This document shows, one piece after another, positions 1 to 8,197 of a DNA stretch of 64,000 nucleotides. Location: positions 1,302,001 through 1,366,000 of the forward strand of contig NZ_JALCLM010000001.1 of NCBI RefSeq assembly GCF_022647885.1. Direction: 5' to 3'. The stretch's first letter is position 1. Each line of letters opens with the position of its first letter. The stretch is from Bifidobacterium sp. (GTDB lineage Bacteria > Actinomycetota > Actinomycetes > Actinomycetales > Bifidobacteriaceae). The position numbers and the translations under genes were made by a program. The notes under the pieces were generated by a model that was not told where the DNA came from, did not search any database, and saw only the letters and a program-made list of their open reading frames with translations.

Positions 1-666
1 CACGAAGGTGGACAAAAAGGCAAACGTCTACTAGATGCCCTCACCAGAGCAGGAGCAGATAGACAGAACATACCTGATCTTAAAAAATTCGATGCAAAAA
101 TCAACTTCGTATATAGCACCTTCGAACGAAAACACCGCCGCATAGAGCCAATGGCAGCACAACAGCTGGTCAATGTCTTAGGCGATGACACAGGACAACT
201 CGCAGCTATGTGCGAACAATTATGCTTCGACTTCGACGAAAATCCTATAACTCTCAATACTGCAAACACCTATCTGACAGCAGACCCTCAAGTGACAGGA
301 TTCGCTGTTGCAGACAAGGCCGTAGAGGGACGAACAGCAGATGCCATAGTTGCTATGCGCGCGGCGGTAACTCAAGGAATAGTACCTATAGCGCTCATCG
401 GCGCTCTGGCATTAAAATTACGCATGTTAGCGAAAGCTGCTGCGATACAATCAGGCAGCATATCGCAGGCAGAAGCCAAAGCTAGTCCGTGGCAAATTAG
501 AGCAGCGAGCCGACAGCTCTCAGGCTGGACGTCGGCAGGTTTGGGCAGATGCATAGAGGCGCTCGCAGCAGCTGATGAAAGTAGCAAAAGCAGCAGGGGA
601 GACCCGGTTTATGCCCTTGAGATCGCAATAGAACTCATTGGTACTAAAGGGCGATTGGGACGGTAA
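1..666 (+). CDS. holA: DNA polymerase III delta subunit, C-terminal part
   Basis: The frame is open from base 1, so only the last 221 residues are present and the start lies outside the window. HolA opens the sliding clamp as part of the clamp loader. The visible part matches the helical C-terminal region of the family, with the stretch running through DDTGQLAAMCEQL and the late WQIRAASRQLSGW segment typical of the delta collar domain. It ends 36 bp before tsaE on the same strand, an order usual in Actinobacteria. Assignment rests on this pattern and context, because the AAA+ core is missing. Confidence 0.85.
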   Translation, partial: HEGGQKGKRLLDALTRAGADRQNIPDLKKFDAKINFVYSTFERKHRRIEPMAAQQLVNVLGDDTGQLAAMCEQLCFDFDENPITLNTANTYLTADPQVTGFAVADKAVEGRTADAIVAMRAAVTQGIVPIALIGALALKLRMLAKAAAIQSGSISQAEAKASPWQIRAASRQLSGWTSAGLGRCIEALAAADESSKSSRGDPVYALEIAIELIGTKGRLGR

Positions 667-702
667 CTATATCGATGAGTATGGTGAAGGAGCATCAACA
701 AT

Positions 703-1329
703 ATGACTGAGTTCACTATTGGTGATAGTACTCAAGAAAGTACAACTATCAATGTTTTGGCTGCAACATCTGATGATATGAGAGAGTTGGGGCGTACAGT
801 GGCTCAACTGGTGCATGGCGGAGATGTGATTCTGCTTTCGGGTCCGCTGGGCGCTGGAAAAACTACTTTTGCGCAAGGTTTTGGTGCTGGCTTAGGTATA
901 GAAATCCCAATCGTATCGCCAACCTTCACTATTGCCAGAGAACTAGAGGGTACATTCCATGATGCAAGTGCGGCAAAGCTCATCCATGTTGATGCGTATC
1001 GTCTAGGTAATACTTCTTTTATGCCTGGCGAAGATGTTAGCTCACGCTTGCTGGACGAATTGGAATCGCTCGGTTTGGATGAGGAATTAGAAAATCCAGG
1101 TGCCAACAGTGTGGTGCTTATGGAATGGGGTGAGCAGATGGTGGCCGCTTTAGCACCTCAGCGACTGGTCATCGCTATTGACCGGCCACTTGACGCGACG
1201 TTGCCTACACAAACTGAGGAACTCAGCAGCGAAGGTACACGCCAAGTGTCTATCACAGGAGTAGGCTCTGGGTGGGCACAACGAGTGAAATTTCTTACAT
1301 CGCCAAGACTACAAGAGACGAAAGAATGA
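703..1329 (+). CDS. tsaE: tRNA t6A threonylcarbamoyladenosine biosynthesis ATPase TsaE
   Basis: TsaE is the ATPase partner of TsaB and TsaD in forming threonylcarbamoyl-adenosine at position 37 of ANN-reading tRNAs. A Walker A motif GPLGAGKTTF lies near residues 46-55, followed by the family segment SPTFTIARE and the HVDAYRL motif. At 208 residues it is longer than the usual 150-160, with extra sequence in the middle and at the C-terminus. The start ATG has a GAAGGAG box about 12 bp upstream. The stop overlaps the tsaB start as ATGA, which indicates translational coupling. Confidence 0.93.
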   Translation: MTEFTIGDSTQESTTINVLAATSDDMRELGRTVAQLVHGGDVILLSGPLGAGKTTFAQGFGAGLGIEIPIVSPTFTIARELEGTFHDASAAKLIHVDAYRLGNTSFMPGEDVSSRLLDELESLGLDEELENPGANSVVLMEWGEQMVAALAPQRLVIAIDRPLDATLPTQTEELSSEGTRQVSITGVGSGWAQRVKFLTSPRLQETKE

Positions 1330-2327
1330 CCTATCAGACGAAGGACAGCATGGATAGCGAAGTTCAAGCAAATGATATCGATCGTGAGGATCTTCCAACC
1401 TTAGTCATCGATACCTCTTTCGGTTCTACCGTTGGTATTGTCGGTCATCAGGCAATTATCGAAAGCGATTCGAGATCTCATGTCGAAAAGCTTCAACCGA
1501 ACATTGCACGAGCTACTCGTGAGGCTGGTATAGACCCTCATCAGATAGCTCGCATTATTGTTGGCACAGGTCCTGCGCCGTTTACCGGATTGCGGGCAGG
1601 AATCGTCGCTGCGAAAGCACTGGCTTATGCAAATGGAGCAGAGCTCATCGGCCAAAACATTCTTGAGGTTCAACATCAGTGGATGAAACAGATACATCAA
1701 TGCGACCAAGCGGCATCAGATTCTGCGAATACAGCATCGTTGCATGCAACGTTGGCAGTTAACGATGCTCGACGTCATCAATTGTATTATGCCTTGTATA
1801 TTGGTGAAGATGAATTACTGCCAATGGATATAGATTTTCCTGAAGCTATCGTCACACATGTCAGTGATTGTTTAACTGCCGCTCAGACGACGTACGGAAA
1901 ACAGATTGACTTAGATATCGTTGGTCATGGTGCAGGCAGATATATGCAAGAGTGGTCCAGATTTCCTCAGCTTCAATCGCTAGACCAGGTGTCTCATGAC
2001 GGTGCTGATATTACAGCGCAGGATGAAGCTTTTGCAGTTTCATCAATTCGTGACGAATCAGTACTTGACCAAAACCCAGATGGAATACGTCTTTTCGCTC
2101 AAACTGCAATTATGCATGCTAAACGAGGGCAAGAAGTATCGGCTGAACCACTGTACTTGCGCAGACCGGATGTTTCAGTGCCTAAACCATTAAAACAGGT
2201 GACGTATCACGAAGAATCGTCATCTGGAGCGCGTAACAATCGCACATCAAACGCTTTTGCTGAGCATTCTGGTGCTAGGGGCACTGTTGGTAAGGGCACT
2301 GTTGGTAAGGATGGTGAATCCAGATGA
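1326..2327 (+). CDS. tsaB: tRNA t6A biosynthesis protein TsaB
   Basis: TsaB is the inactive ASKHA-fold paralogue that scaffolds TsaD. The N-terminal LVIDTSFGSTVGIV and the GTGPAPFTGLRAGI segment are characteristic. An in-frame ATG exists upstream at 1272, but 1326 is chosen because it forms the ATGA overlap with tsaE. The product is 333 residues. The C-terminal 50 or so are polar, probably disordered, and end in a duplicated GTVGK. rimI starts inside its stop codon, again as ATGA. Confidence 0.92.
   Translation: MTYQTKDSMDSEVQANDIDREDLPTLVIDTSFGSTVGIVGHQAIIESDSRSHVEKLQPNIARATREAGIDPHQIARIIVGTGPAPFTGLRAGIVAAKALAYANGAELIGQNILEVQHQWMKQIHQCDQAASDSANTASLHATLAVNDARRHQLYYALYIGEDELLPMDIDFPEAIVTHVSDCLTAAQTTYGKQIDLDIVGHGAGRYMQEWSRFPQLQSLDQVSHDGADITAQDEAFAVSSIRDESVLDQNPDGIRLFAQTAIMHAKRGQEVSAEPLYLRRPDVSVPKPLKQVTYHEESSSGARNNRTSNAFAEHSGARGTVGKGTVGKDGESR
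2279..2308 (+). repeat. 15-bp direct repeat at the end of tsaB
   Basis: GGGCACTGTTGGTAA occurs twice in tandem and encodes the doubled GTVGK near the TsaB C-terminus. A 15-bp unit keeps the frame, so copy-number slippage would only change the tail length. Confidence 0.8.
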
Positions 2328-2845
2328 TTCGCGCCTTGGTTGAGCAAGACACAGCAGCTATTGCCGCTCTTGAAAGCGAGCTGTTTGGCAGTGGGGCTTG
2401 GAGCGAAGCTCTGGTACATCAAGAGATTAACGCGCCTGCAAGAAATTATGTGGTTGATGCGGATTCTGAGGGAATCATTCGGGGATATGCAGGGTATTGG
2501 TATGACGGAGATGACGCGGAACTGATGACTATCGCAGTCTCCACAACATATCAGCGCCGAGGTATTGCGTCTGCTATGTTGAGACACTTGCTACTTGAAG
2601 CAAAACGTCAAGGGGCACATCGGATGTTGCTCGAGGTTAGGGTAGATAATCAGCCTGCTATTAAGATGTATCAGCGTTTTGGTTTTACACAGTTGGGAAT
2701 CCGTAAACATTATTATCAACCTGAAGGTGTGGACGCCTACACGATGGCTAACGATATCGATCAATGGGCAGCTCTGGATAGTGCGGAAATATCGGATCAA
2801 GCCCGAGACGCGGATGACGGTCAGTCAGCTCAAGAGGAATCATGA
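2324..2845 (+). CDS. rimI: Ribosomal protein S18-alanine N-acetyltransferase RimI
   Basis: GNAT-fold acetyltransferase of 173 residues. The acetyl-CoA pyrophosphate-binding loop is seen as RRGIASAMLRHLLLEAK, followed by LEVRVDNQPAIKMYQRFGF, typical of RimI. RimI acetylates the N-terminus of ribosomal protein S18. Its position between tsaB and tsaD is the standard actinobacterial order. It overlaps both neighbours by 4 bp (ATGA), so the four genes look like one coupled operon. The last 20 residues are acidic and lie outside the domain. Confidence 0.9.
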   Translation: MIRALVEQDTAAIAALESELFGSGAWSEALVHQEINAPARNYVVDADSEGIIRGYAGYWYDGDDAELMTIAVSTTYQRRGIASAMLRHLLLEAKRQGAHRMLLEVRVDNQPAIKMYQRFGFTQLGIRKHYYQPEGVDAYTMANDIDQWAALDSAEISDQARDADDGQSAQEES

Positions 2846-3981
2846 TGAAGAGTGATTATCCACACATACCTGCTGCAGGAGTCGAAAAGATGACAGTATT
2901 ACCCACTGATGATGAGCAGTCAGCAGTTTCAAAAGTGCATGGCGGCATCGTGTTAGGCATCGAATCAACTTGTGATGAAACAGCGGCAGCGGTGATCCAA
3001 GATGGCAAACTCGTATCTAATGTTGTGGCTTCTTCTATGCTTGAGCACGCACGATATGGTGGGGTTATTCCAGAAATAGCATCACGGGCGCATGCTGAGT
3101 CTTTTGTGCCAGTAGTATCTCAGGCTCTTGCTGATGCGAACCTTGATTTGAGTCAAATTGACGCAATCGCCGTGTCGGCTGGACCAGGGCTCGCAGGATG
3201 CTTGGCAGTAGGTGTATCGGGCGCGAAGTCTCTCGCTTGGGCTGCTGGCAAGCCTATCTTTGGGATTAATCATGTGATTGGTCATATCGCTGTTACCCAA
3301 TTACAATTCGGTGCTTTCCCTGAAGATACCTTGGCATTGATTGTATCTGGCGGACACACTTCATTGCTGCATGTACGCGATGTCGCTCGTCATGTCGATG
3401 TAGTGGGAACGACGTTGGATGACGCTGCGGGGGAGTGCTTCGATAAGATTGCCAGGCTTCTGGGATTCCCTTATCCAGGAGGTCCTCATATCGATCGACA
3501 TGCGCGTACGGGTAATCCTCATGCAATACGTGTGCCTAAAGGTCTTACACAAGGGAAGTCAGCCGCCAAGCATCCTTATGATTTCAGCTTTTCTGGCGTA
3601 AAAACAGCCGTAGCACGTTGGATTGAGAGTGAGGAAGCTGCGGGGCACACTATTCCAGTAGACGATGTTTGTGCGTCACTTGCTGACTCTGTAGCCGATG
3701 TATTGGCCGAAAAAGCTATGGCAGGCTGTGCTCAGTATGCTTCCGATACCTTAATTGTTGGTGGTGGTTTTTCCGCGAATTCTCAACTGCGCGAAAAGTT
3801 ACTGCAAGTTGGTAAACGTGAGGGTGTACAGGTGCGCATCCCGAAAATTGCATTGTGTACAGATAATGGCGCAATGGTGGCGATGCTTGGATCAAATCTG
3901 CTTGAGGCAGGAATTAAACCTTCTTCCTCAGACTTTCCCATCAATTCTGCTATGCCTTTAACCCAAATCGTCATGCCTTAA
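2842..3981 (+). CDS. tsaD: tRNA N6-adenosine threonylcarbamoyltransferase TsaD
   Basis: Catalytic subunit that transfers threonylcarbamoyl to A37 of tRNA. The family core begins at GIVLGIESTCDETAAAVIQDG, near residue 35. The metal-binding histidines are in NHVIGH, followed by the SGGHTSLL, DDAAGECFDK and FSFSGVKTAV segments. At 379 residues it carries about 33 extra N-terminal residues. An internal ATG at 2890 would remove 16 of them, but the start at 2842 overlaps rimI as ATGA. It is the last gene of the coupled tsaE-tsaB-rimI-tsaD set. Confidence 0.95.
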   Translation: MMKSDYPHIPAAGVEKMTVLPTDDEQSAVSKVHGGIVLGIESTCDETAAAVIQDGKLVSNVVASSMLEHARYGGVIPEIASRAHAESFVPVVSQALADANLDLSQIDAIAVSAGPGLAGCLAVGVSGAKSLAWAAGKPIFGINHVIGHIAVTQLQFGAFPEDTLALIVSGGHTSLLHVRDVARHVDVVGTTLDDAAGECFDKIARLLGFPYPGGPHIDRHARTGNPHAIRVPKGLTQGKSAAKHPYDFSFSGVKTAVARWIESEEAAGHTIPVDDVCASLADSVADVLAEKAMAGCAQYASDTLIVGGGFSANSQLREKLLQVGKREGVQVRIPKIALCTDNGAMVAMLGSNLLEAGIKPSSSDFPINSAMPLTQIVMP

Positions 3982-4003
3982 CAGCGGTGATCGCCATACC
4001 TTT

Positions 4004-4129
4004 CGTTTGTGTAGTGATTGCAAAGTAGAAGCTCCTTGATTGATTGTCATGAAGCTTGCAATTCCAACGATCTGTTTTGACAGAATTGTTGCGATACATG
4101 CTGTCATTCTGATAATCCCTACACAAACG
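4004..4129. repeat. Imperfect inverted-repeat module A (126 bp)
   Basis: The left end reads CGTTTGTGTAGTGATT (4004-4019) and the right end AATCCCTACACAAACG (4114-4129). They are inverted copies differing at one of 16 positions. The same end sequences recur in module B at 6480-6593. The module fills the gap between the convergent tsaD and MFS genes. It may be a degenerate MITE-like element or a paired terminator or protein-binding site; no transposase is present. Confidence 0.5.
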
Positions 4130-4152
4130 GAGTTTCGTGGCAAAATATAGGT

Positions 4153-5583
4153 TTATTGACCCGAAATCTCGGGTTGTTGACTCGTTTCTGGCTGTACTCG
4201 TTCGAAATGCCGCAATGTGGGCACGAATAGAGGCACCATGGTGATTATGAGATAGGCGATTCCCAAGATACCGAGTGTGATGTTGAGACCGATGAGGTGA
4301 GACATGAAACCACCCAACAGCGATCCGAGCGGCATCAGGCCCCAACTGATTGCACCTGTAAGAGATATGATTTTCCCACGAGATTTTTTGGGAATACGTT
4401 CGTAGATGATTGCGCCGAGGATTGGGTTCAAGAATCCTGATCCAATACCACCGACGATTAGGGTAGCAATCACCACGGTAGTTGGTGCGTTGAAAGCCAT
4501 GGCCAGATATCGAGGTGCCCCTACGACTAGATAACCAATAACAAAAACGGGAAAACGTGGCAGACGAGAAGCAAAAATGGTTGCAATCAAACTGCTGATC
4601 ATTGCTGGAAAGGTCAGGGAGGCGAAGAGTAGCCCGAGGGTTTGTGATCCAAGATGCTGAGACAATACCCAAGCCGGTGTGAGCACATCTGTCCAAGCAA
4701 TATCAATCATGTTGGTAACCGCAGGAATTAGTGTAAGCCCCATGACTGTAGGAAGAGCAATGAGTGCTTTCCATCCTGTTTTGAGATCTGCGAAATATGC
4801 TGAAGTTCGCGAACGCAACGGTGCATTGCGATGCTCTGCAAGGTGATGTTTGGCAGTGCCTACTTGGTGGTCTGAAGCTGAATCGCGGCTCTTAGTATCG
4901 CTAACAGCAGGATCGCTCATCTGGCGAAGAGCTGGTCGAACAATGACAGCGATTAACGTCGCTCCGACAATCAGGCCAAGCGACGTGAAAGCGAGAGCAT
5001 AAGGGCCACCAACAAATCCAATAATCACGCCACCGGCGGCAGAGCCTATTGCACTAGCAAGTCGTTCAGTGGTACCGGAAAGTCCTGTGATTCGCTCCAT
5101 AGGTTGCTTGGAGAATTGAGCCACACTTGGCGACAACACACTTTTGGAACTATTGGCAGGTCCACGCAGAGCACCAACAACCGCGACAATTACAATCAGT
5201 GCTGGTATTGAGAACAAATCTACAGCCCAAAGTATTGGTATCAGGGCGATGAAGCAGGCGCTGGTATAGTCACAAAAAATCGACACCCGAGTTGGTCCGA
5301 GCTTGTCAATCAGTGGTCCTGAAACGAGATTTGCTGCGACGAGTGCTCCTAATTGAATGGCACTCACAACACCTGTTGCAGCAGTATTATGAGTGAGGTT
5401 CAATACCATCCACGGTACAGCTAGGCTGCTCAGCGCTGTGCCGAATAATGAGGCAATGTCGGAACATAGCCATGCTGCGACAACCAGACGAGCATGCATC
5501 ACTGTGCTCTTTGTGGAGGATGAGGTGTTGGTGTTCTCTCCTGAGTCTGAATTTCCTGAGTCTGAAGCTGCATCGATGCTCAT
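4153..5583 (-). CDS. MFS drug-efflux type transporter (DHA3-like)
   Basis: Twelve-helix major facilitator protein of 476 residues with a Ser/Thr-rich hydrophilic N-terminus of about 30. The first helical pair (ALSSLAVPWMVLNLT) and the loop LVSGPLIDKLGPTRV resemble macrolide/tetracycline-type DHA3 exporters. A polar central loop lies around residues 220-265. The start overlaps the stop of the upstream ArsR-type gene by 4 bp, so repressor and pump are co-transcribed. The exported substrate cannot be read from the sequence; drug efflux is inferred from family and context. Confidence 0.8.
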   Translation of the reverse strand: MSIDAASDSGNSDSGENTNTSSSTKSTVMHARLVVAAWLCSDIASLFGTALSSLAVPWMVLNLTHNTAATGVVSAIQLGALVAANLVSGPLIDKLGPTRVSIFCDYTSACFIALIPILWAVDLFSIPALIVIVAVVGALRGPANSSKSVLSPSVAQFSKQPMERITGLSGTTERLASAIGSAAGGVIIGFVGGPYALAFTSLGLIVGATLIAVIVRPALRQMSDPAVSDTKSRDSASDHQVGTAKHHLAEHRNAPLRSRTSAYFADLKTGWKALIALPTVMGLTLIPAVTNMIDIAWTDVLTPAWVLSQHLGSQTLGLLFASLTFPAMISSLIATIFASRLPRFPVFVIGYLVVGAPRYLAMAFNAPTTVVIATLIVGGIGSGFLNPILGAIIYERIPKKSRGKIISLTGAISWGLMPLGSLLGGFMSHLIGLNITLGILGIAYLIITMVPLFVPTLRHFERVQPETSQQPEISGQ

Positions 5584-6251
5584 TGCTTGCCCTCATCGCT
5601 GTGCTCATCCAGACTGTTGTCACTCTGCATAGCAATCTTCACAGGGAAGCCGAGAAGTTGAATAGAGAAGGCCTGTGTATCCGTATCACTTTCGCTGGTT
5701 TCATCGGAATCGTTACTATGTAGTGGGTGGTCATGCATTTCCTTGAGCAATATGGCTGCAACGCGATGCATAATCTCTTGTGCTTCGTTAGCTGTGACTC
5801 GGATAGGAAAGTCACTGAGTGTAGAGGCATTTTGCCATTCAAGGGGGAGAGTCTGCCACTGCTCTGATGCGGAAAGTATTTGTCGTGAATACTCAGCTGC
5901 AACCATTTGCTGGAATCCATACATTGCATCCAGCTTGCTTTCCGCATCAGGGTCATCTTGTTGTGGTGTGTTGGTGACGGTTGCGGTATTTACAGATCGC
6001 CAGAAGAGTTTTTTACCAATGGATAGTTTCTGATCTTGTTCTATAAACCCGTATTTTGCGAGCATTCTCAGATGATAACTGGTGGAACCGGTGCTCAGTC
6101 CTGTCGTGCGCGACAGATCAGTGGCAGTCTGCGATCCTTCAAGACGTAACAGACCAAGCAGCCTCAGCCTGATGGGATGTGTGAGCGCTCTGAGCTGCTC
6201 TGGGGTTGGGGTGATCGAATCAATCTTCGTCGTGATGTCTTGTTCTTCCAT
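5580..6251 (-). CDS. ArsR-type winged-helix transcriptional regulator
   Basis: A 223-residue protein with an N-terminal winged helix: PEQLRALTHPIRLRLLGLL, then the recognition region TTGLSTGSTSYHLRMLAKYG. The C-terminal half is a helical sensor-like region plus an acidic tail. The frame is open upstream to 6380, but that part reads Cys-rich and unlike a protein. The start at 6251 (MEEQDITTKID) places the HTH normally. No Shine-Dalgarno is visible there; the 14-bp operator-like repeats begin 4 bp upstream of the ATG. It is likely the autoregulated repressor of the coupled MFS gene. Confidence 0.85.
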   Translation of the reverse strand: MEEQDITTKIDSITPTPEQLRALTHPIRLRLLGLLRLEGSQTATDLSRTTGLSTGSTSYHLRMLAKYGFIEQDQKLSIGKKLFWRSVNTATVTNTPQQDDPDAESKLDAMYGFQQMVAAEYSRQILSASEQWQTLPLEWQNASTLSDFPIRVTANEAQEIMHRVAAILLKEMHDHPLHSNDSDETSESDTDTQAFSIQLLGFPVKIAMQSDNSLDEHSDEGKQ

Positions 6252-6255
6252 ATAA

Positions 6256-6311
6256 GCAAAGATATCATTGCAAAGAAATCTATGCAAACATATCTTTGTA
6301 TAGATGGATAG
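6256..6311. promoter_or_regulatory. Tandem 14-bp operator-like repeats upstream of the ArsR-type gene
   Basis: Three good units and one degenerate unit are set at an exact 14-bp period: GCAAAGATATCATT, GCAAAGAAATCTAT, GCAAACATATCTTT and GTATAGATGGATAG. The block also contains outer inverted arms AAAGATAT/ATATCTTT. It abuts the start codon of the regulator, as expected for an autoregulatory operator. Confidence 0.6.
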
Positions 6312-6479
6312 TCTCGTACTCAGCAGGGATGCATGATTTGCAATCTTTGTGAAATTACATAGAGCACATATTCCGGCCAAAAAATGAAGAAGGGGGACAA
6401 GTACTGTTCTCTACATAGCTTTGAACGTGTGGCATCCTAAGAATGCCCATAGAAATGGCCGGATATCGCATAGCCGCTC

Positions 6480-6593
6480 TATTGTGTAGGGATTACATGC
6501 GAGATGAGTGAATGATCAATACCCTAAAGCCTGGAATCACGCCATAATCAAAAAACAAATTTCTCAGTGCGCTACAAAATCCCTACACAAACG
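6480..6593. repeat. Imperfect inverted-repeat module B (114 bp)
   Basis: The left end TATTGTGTAGGGATT (6480-6494) and right end AATCCCTACACAAACG (6578-6593) are inverted. The right end is identical to the right end of module A. The left ends of A and B stay alike for about 20 bp (GTGTAG-GATT-CA, then AGA-G). Together A and B bracket the MFS/ArsR pair. Confidence 0.5.
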
Positions 6594-6628
6594 GCAATCT
6601 ATTAGGCTGAAACCCTGAGTTGACCTCT

Positions 6629-7174
6629 TCAGGCCGCTTCGTCAAGAACCAGATTGACGGCTTTCTCCCATTTGTGGTTGCTGACGAGGATACTTCCCTT
6701 GGCACCTCTGACGATTTCTTGGCCATGATGCCAACGAATGACTCCATTGTCGCTAATTGATGCGAACTTGCCCTGCTTGCCAGTAGTGATGTCAGCGTGG
6801 TGTTCTTGCCAAGCTTGAATAACGTTACGGCTGTCGCAGCCATACAACCCAGTCGTGTAGTCTTCGGCGATACCATTGTGTGCGATGTACCCGCGCTCAC
6901 CGTCAATCTCATAGTGGAATGGGTGAGTATTAGTCTCACGGATGCCGCCATGTGTGGCATGCCTGAAATGCAAGAGAAAAGGCACGGAAGTAAAATATTG
7001 GTAGTTGCTGAAAATTTTGCCAAGCGTCTTATTATTATCGAGATTTCTGTAACGATGTAGCGTTGTGCCGTCATACCACGCAATACCAGCGCCGTCAGGA
7101 TTAATCTCGCTCATCGCTGCCAACTGAACAATAGTTGGCATACTTCCTGCCTCCGCTGTAGTAATGACGCACAT
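6629..7174 (-). CDS. Class II glutamine amidotransferase-like protein
   Basis: A 181-residue Ntn-hydrolase-type protein. The N-terminus MCVIT puts Cys2 as the nucleophile after Met removal. HFRHATHGG followed by NTHPF, and GYIAHNG, are the typical class II amidotransferase segments. It is short and carries no synthetase domain, like YafJ-type stand-alone proteins, so it may be a hydrolase or peptidase-like member. GAGG precedes the ATG by about 6 bp. The substrate is not evident and no partner gene is adjacent. Confidence 0.75.
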   Translation of the reverse strand: MCVITTAEAGSMPTIVQLAAMSEINPDGAGIAWYDGTTLHRYRNLDNNKTLGKIFSNYQYFTSVPFLLHFRHATHGGIRETNTHPFHYEIDGERGYIAHNGIAEDYTTGLYGCDSRNVIQAWQEHHADITTGKQGKFASISDNGVIRWHHGQEIVRGAKGSILVSNHKWEKAVNLVLDEAA

Positions 7175-7313
7175 ATTTCTACCTCGATTCTGGTCTGGTT
7201 AAGCCGCTGACGAGTCCGCCCTGTTATGTCGTCAAGCGTATACGTAAGACCAGCATTAATCACGGTGCTTGATATATGCATTCGTGATGACTGGTTATAA
7301 GTGGCAAGGTACA

Positions 7314-7448
7314 TCAGACGCAAATACTTGTTACAGCCTCATCGATATGTAGCTGTGCGACGTCGAGCACTGCAATAGAAAAATCCTCTGGATGCAACAG
7401 AAGCGGCAACTCGGTGCAGCATAGAACGATTTGAGTGAAAGGAGCCTT
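7314..7448 (-). pseudogene. Remnant of an aspartate/glutamate racemase gene (C-terminal end only)
   Basis: The minus frame ends with IVLCCTELPLLLHPEDFS and AVLDVAQLHIDEAV, then a stop. This is the C-terminal signature of the aspartate racemase family, including the second catalytic Cys in CTELPLLL. Only about 45 residues are recognisable of a usual 230 or so. The upstream sequence in this frame runs into the 3' end of the DinB-like gene and no longer matches. It appears to be a decayed or truncated racemase. The remaining space from 7175 to 7313 shows nothing recognisable. Confidence 0.65.
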
Positions 7449-7534
7449 AAAAGTGTACAAAGAAGCACGAGAAGACAGCAAATCAGCATGCTTCGCGTGC
7501 CTCAATGCACATTTGCTGAAGAGATGAGCGTATA

Positions 7535-7996
7535 TCAGCCCTTGGCTGCTACATATACATCCACAAGCTCCCAGAAATGCTGGTGGATGTGACCGCAAAC
7601 CACATCAAGATGCTGCTGTCGGGTATAACTTGTGCCGGGCTTGCGGTAGGGGATAAGAGTGATCGAATCATCATAGATATGTTCTTCGATAATTCTCTGC
7701 GCCTTGCGCAAACGACGAAGCAGCCATGGAATCTCGATGCCACGCAACGAAAGCACGCCCTCCCTGTTCACATCCCGCAATGTGCCTCGTGGAGGTTCCG
7801 CGGGCTTACCGTCCGCGAGCAGACTCAGATTGTGCGCAAAGCTTTCATGCCATGCAACAATGTGAGCAAGCATATCTTGGACGTTCCAACGATGATTCAC
7901 CATCACATTGAGATCTAAGCCAGGTACACTGTATAGTCTGATGAATTTCTGGAGTTGCAACTGCTCGGCAAAGAGCGCACGATCAATATCTGTCAT
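7535..7996 (-). CDS. DinB/DfsB-like four-helix-bundle protein
   Basis: A 153-residue protein with the family pattern NHRWNVQDMLAHIVAWHESF near residues 34-53 and a late HIHQHFWELVD helix. The spaced histidines fit the metal-binding or pseudo-metal site of the DinB/ClbS-DfsB superfamily. Members include thiol transferases, DNA-damage proteins and the colibactin-protection hydrolase ClbS; the exact role here is unknown. It lies upstream of the racemase remnant and downstream of the ABC genes on the same strand. Confidence 0.7.
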   Translation of the reverse strand: MTDIDRALFAEQLQLQKFIRLYSVPGLDLNVMVNHRWNVQDMLAHIVAWHESFAHNLSLLADGKPAEPPRGTLRDVNREGVLSLRGIEIPWLLRRLRKAQRIIEEHIYDDSITLIPYRKPGTSYTRQQHLDVVCGHIHQHFWELVDVYVAAKG

Positions 7997-8112
7997 AGCT
8001 GCACCCCATTATGTGTTATCAATAATCTGCAACCGCAAATTACACAACAACTAACTGACCTACAGTGTAATAGCTTGTGTTGATTGCATGCGAACACAAA
8101 CCCTAATACAGC

Positions 8113-8150
8113 AGGACCGCCGCGTGTGGAATACACAGCGCGGCAGTCCT
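8113..8150. terminator. GC-rich hairpin downstream of the ABC pair
   Basis: AGGACCGCCGCGTGTG pairs with ACAGCGCGGCAGTCCT with one mismatch and one bulge. It lies about 50 bp past the stop of the minus-strand ABC gene. There is no strong U-run, so termination is inferred from position and stem strength. Confidence 0.55.
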
Positions 8151-8197
8151 TGTAGAAAAACCATGTTGATAACATCAACAGAGTCCGTAATGTCCGA

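Noticed and set aside
1204..1214. CCTACACAAAC inside tsaE, matching the core of the repeat-module ends
   Set aside because: It is in coding sequence, without the flanking bases or an inverted partner; taken as chance.
6252..6380. Upstream extension of the ArsR-type gene
   Set aside because: The added residues are Cys-rich and unlike the family, and the region holds the phased operator repeats.
6583..7083. 166-residue minus-strand frame overlapping the class II amidotransferase-like gene
   Set aside because: It overlaps a frame with clear Ntn-hydrolase motifs and itself lacks any domain pattern.
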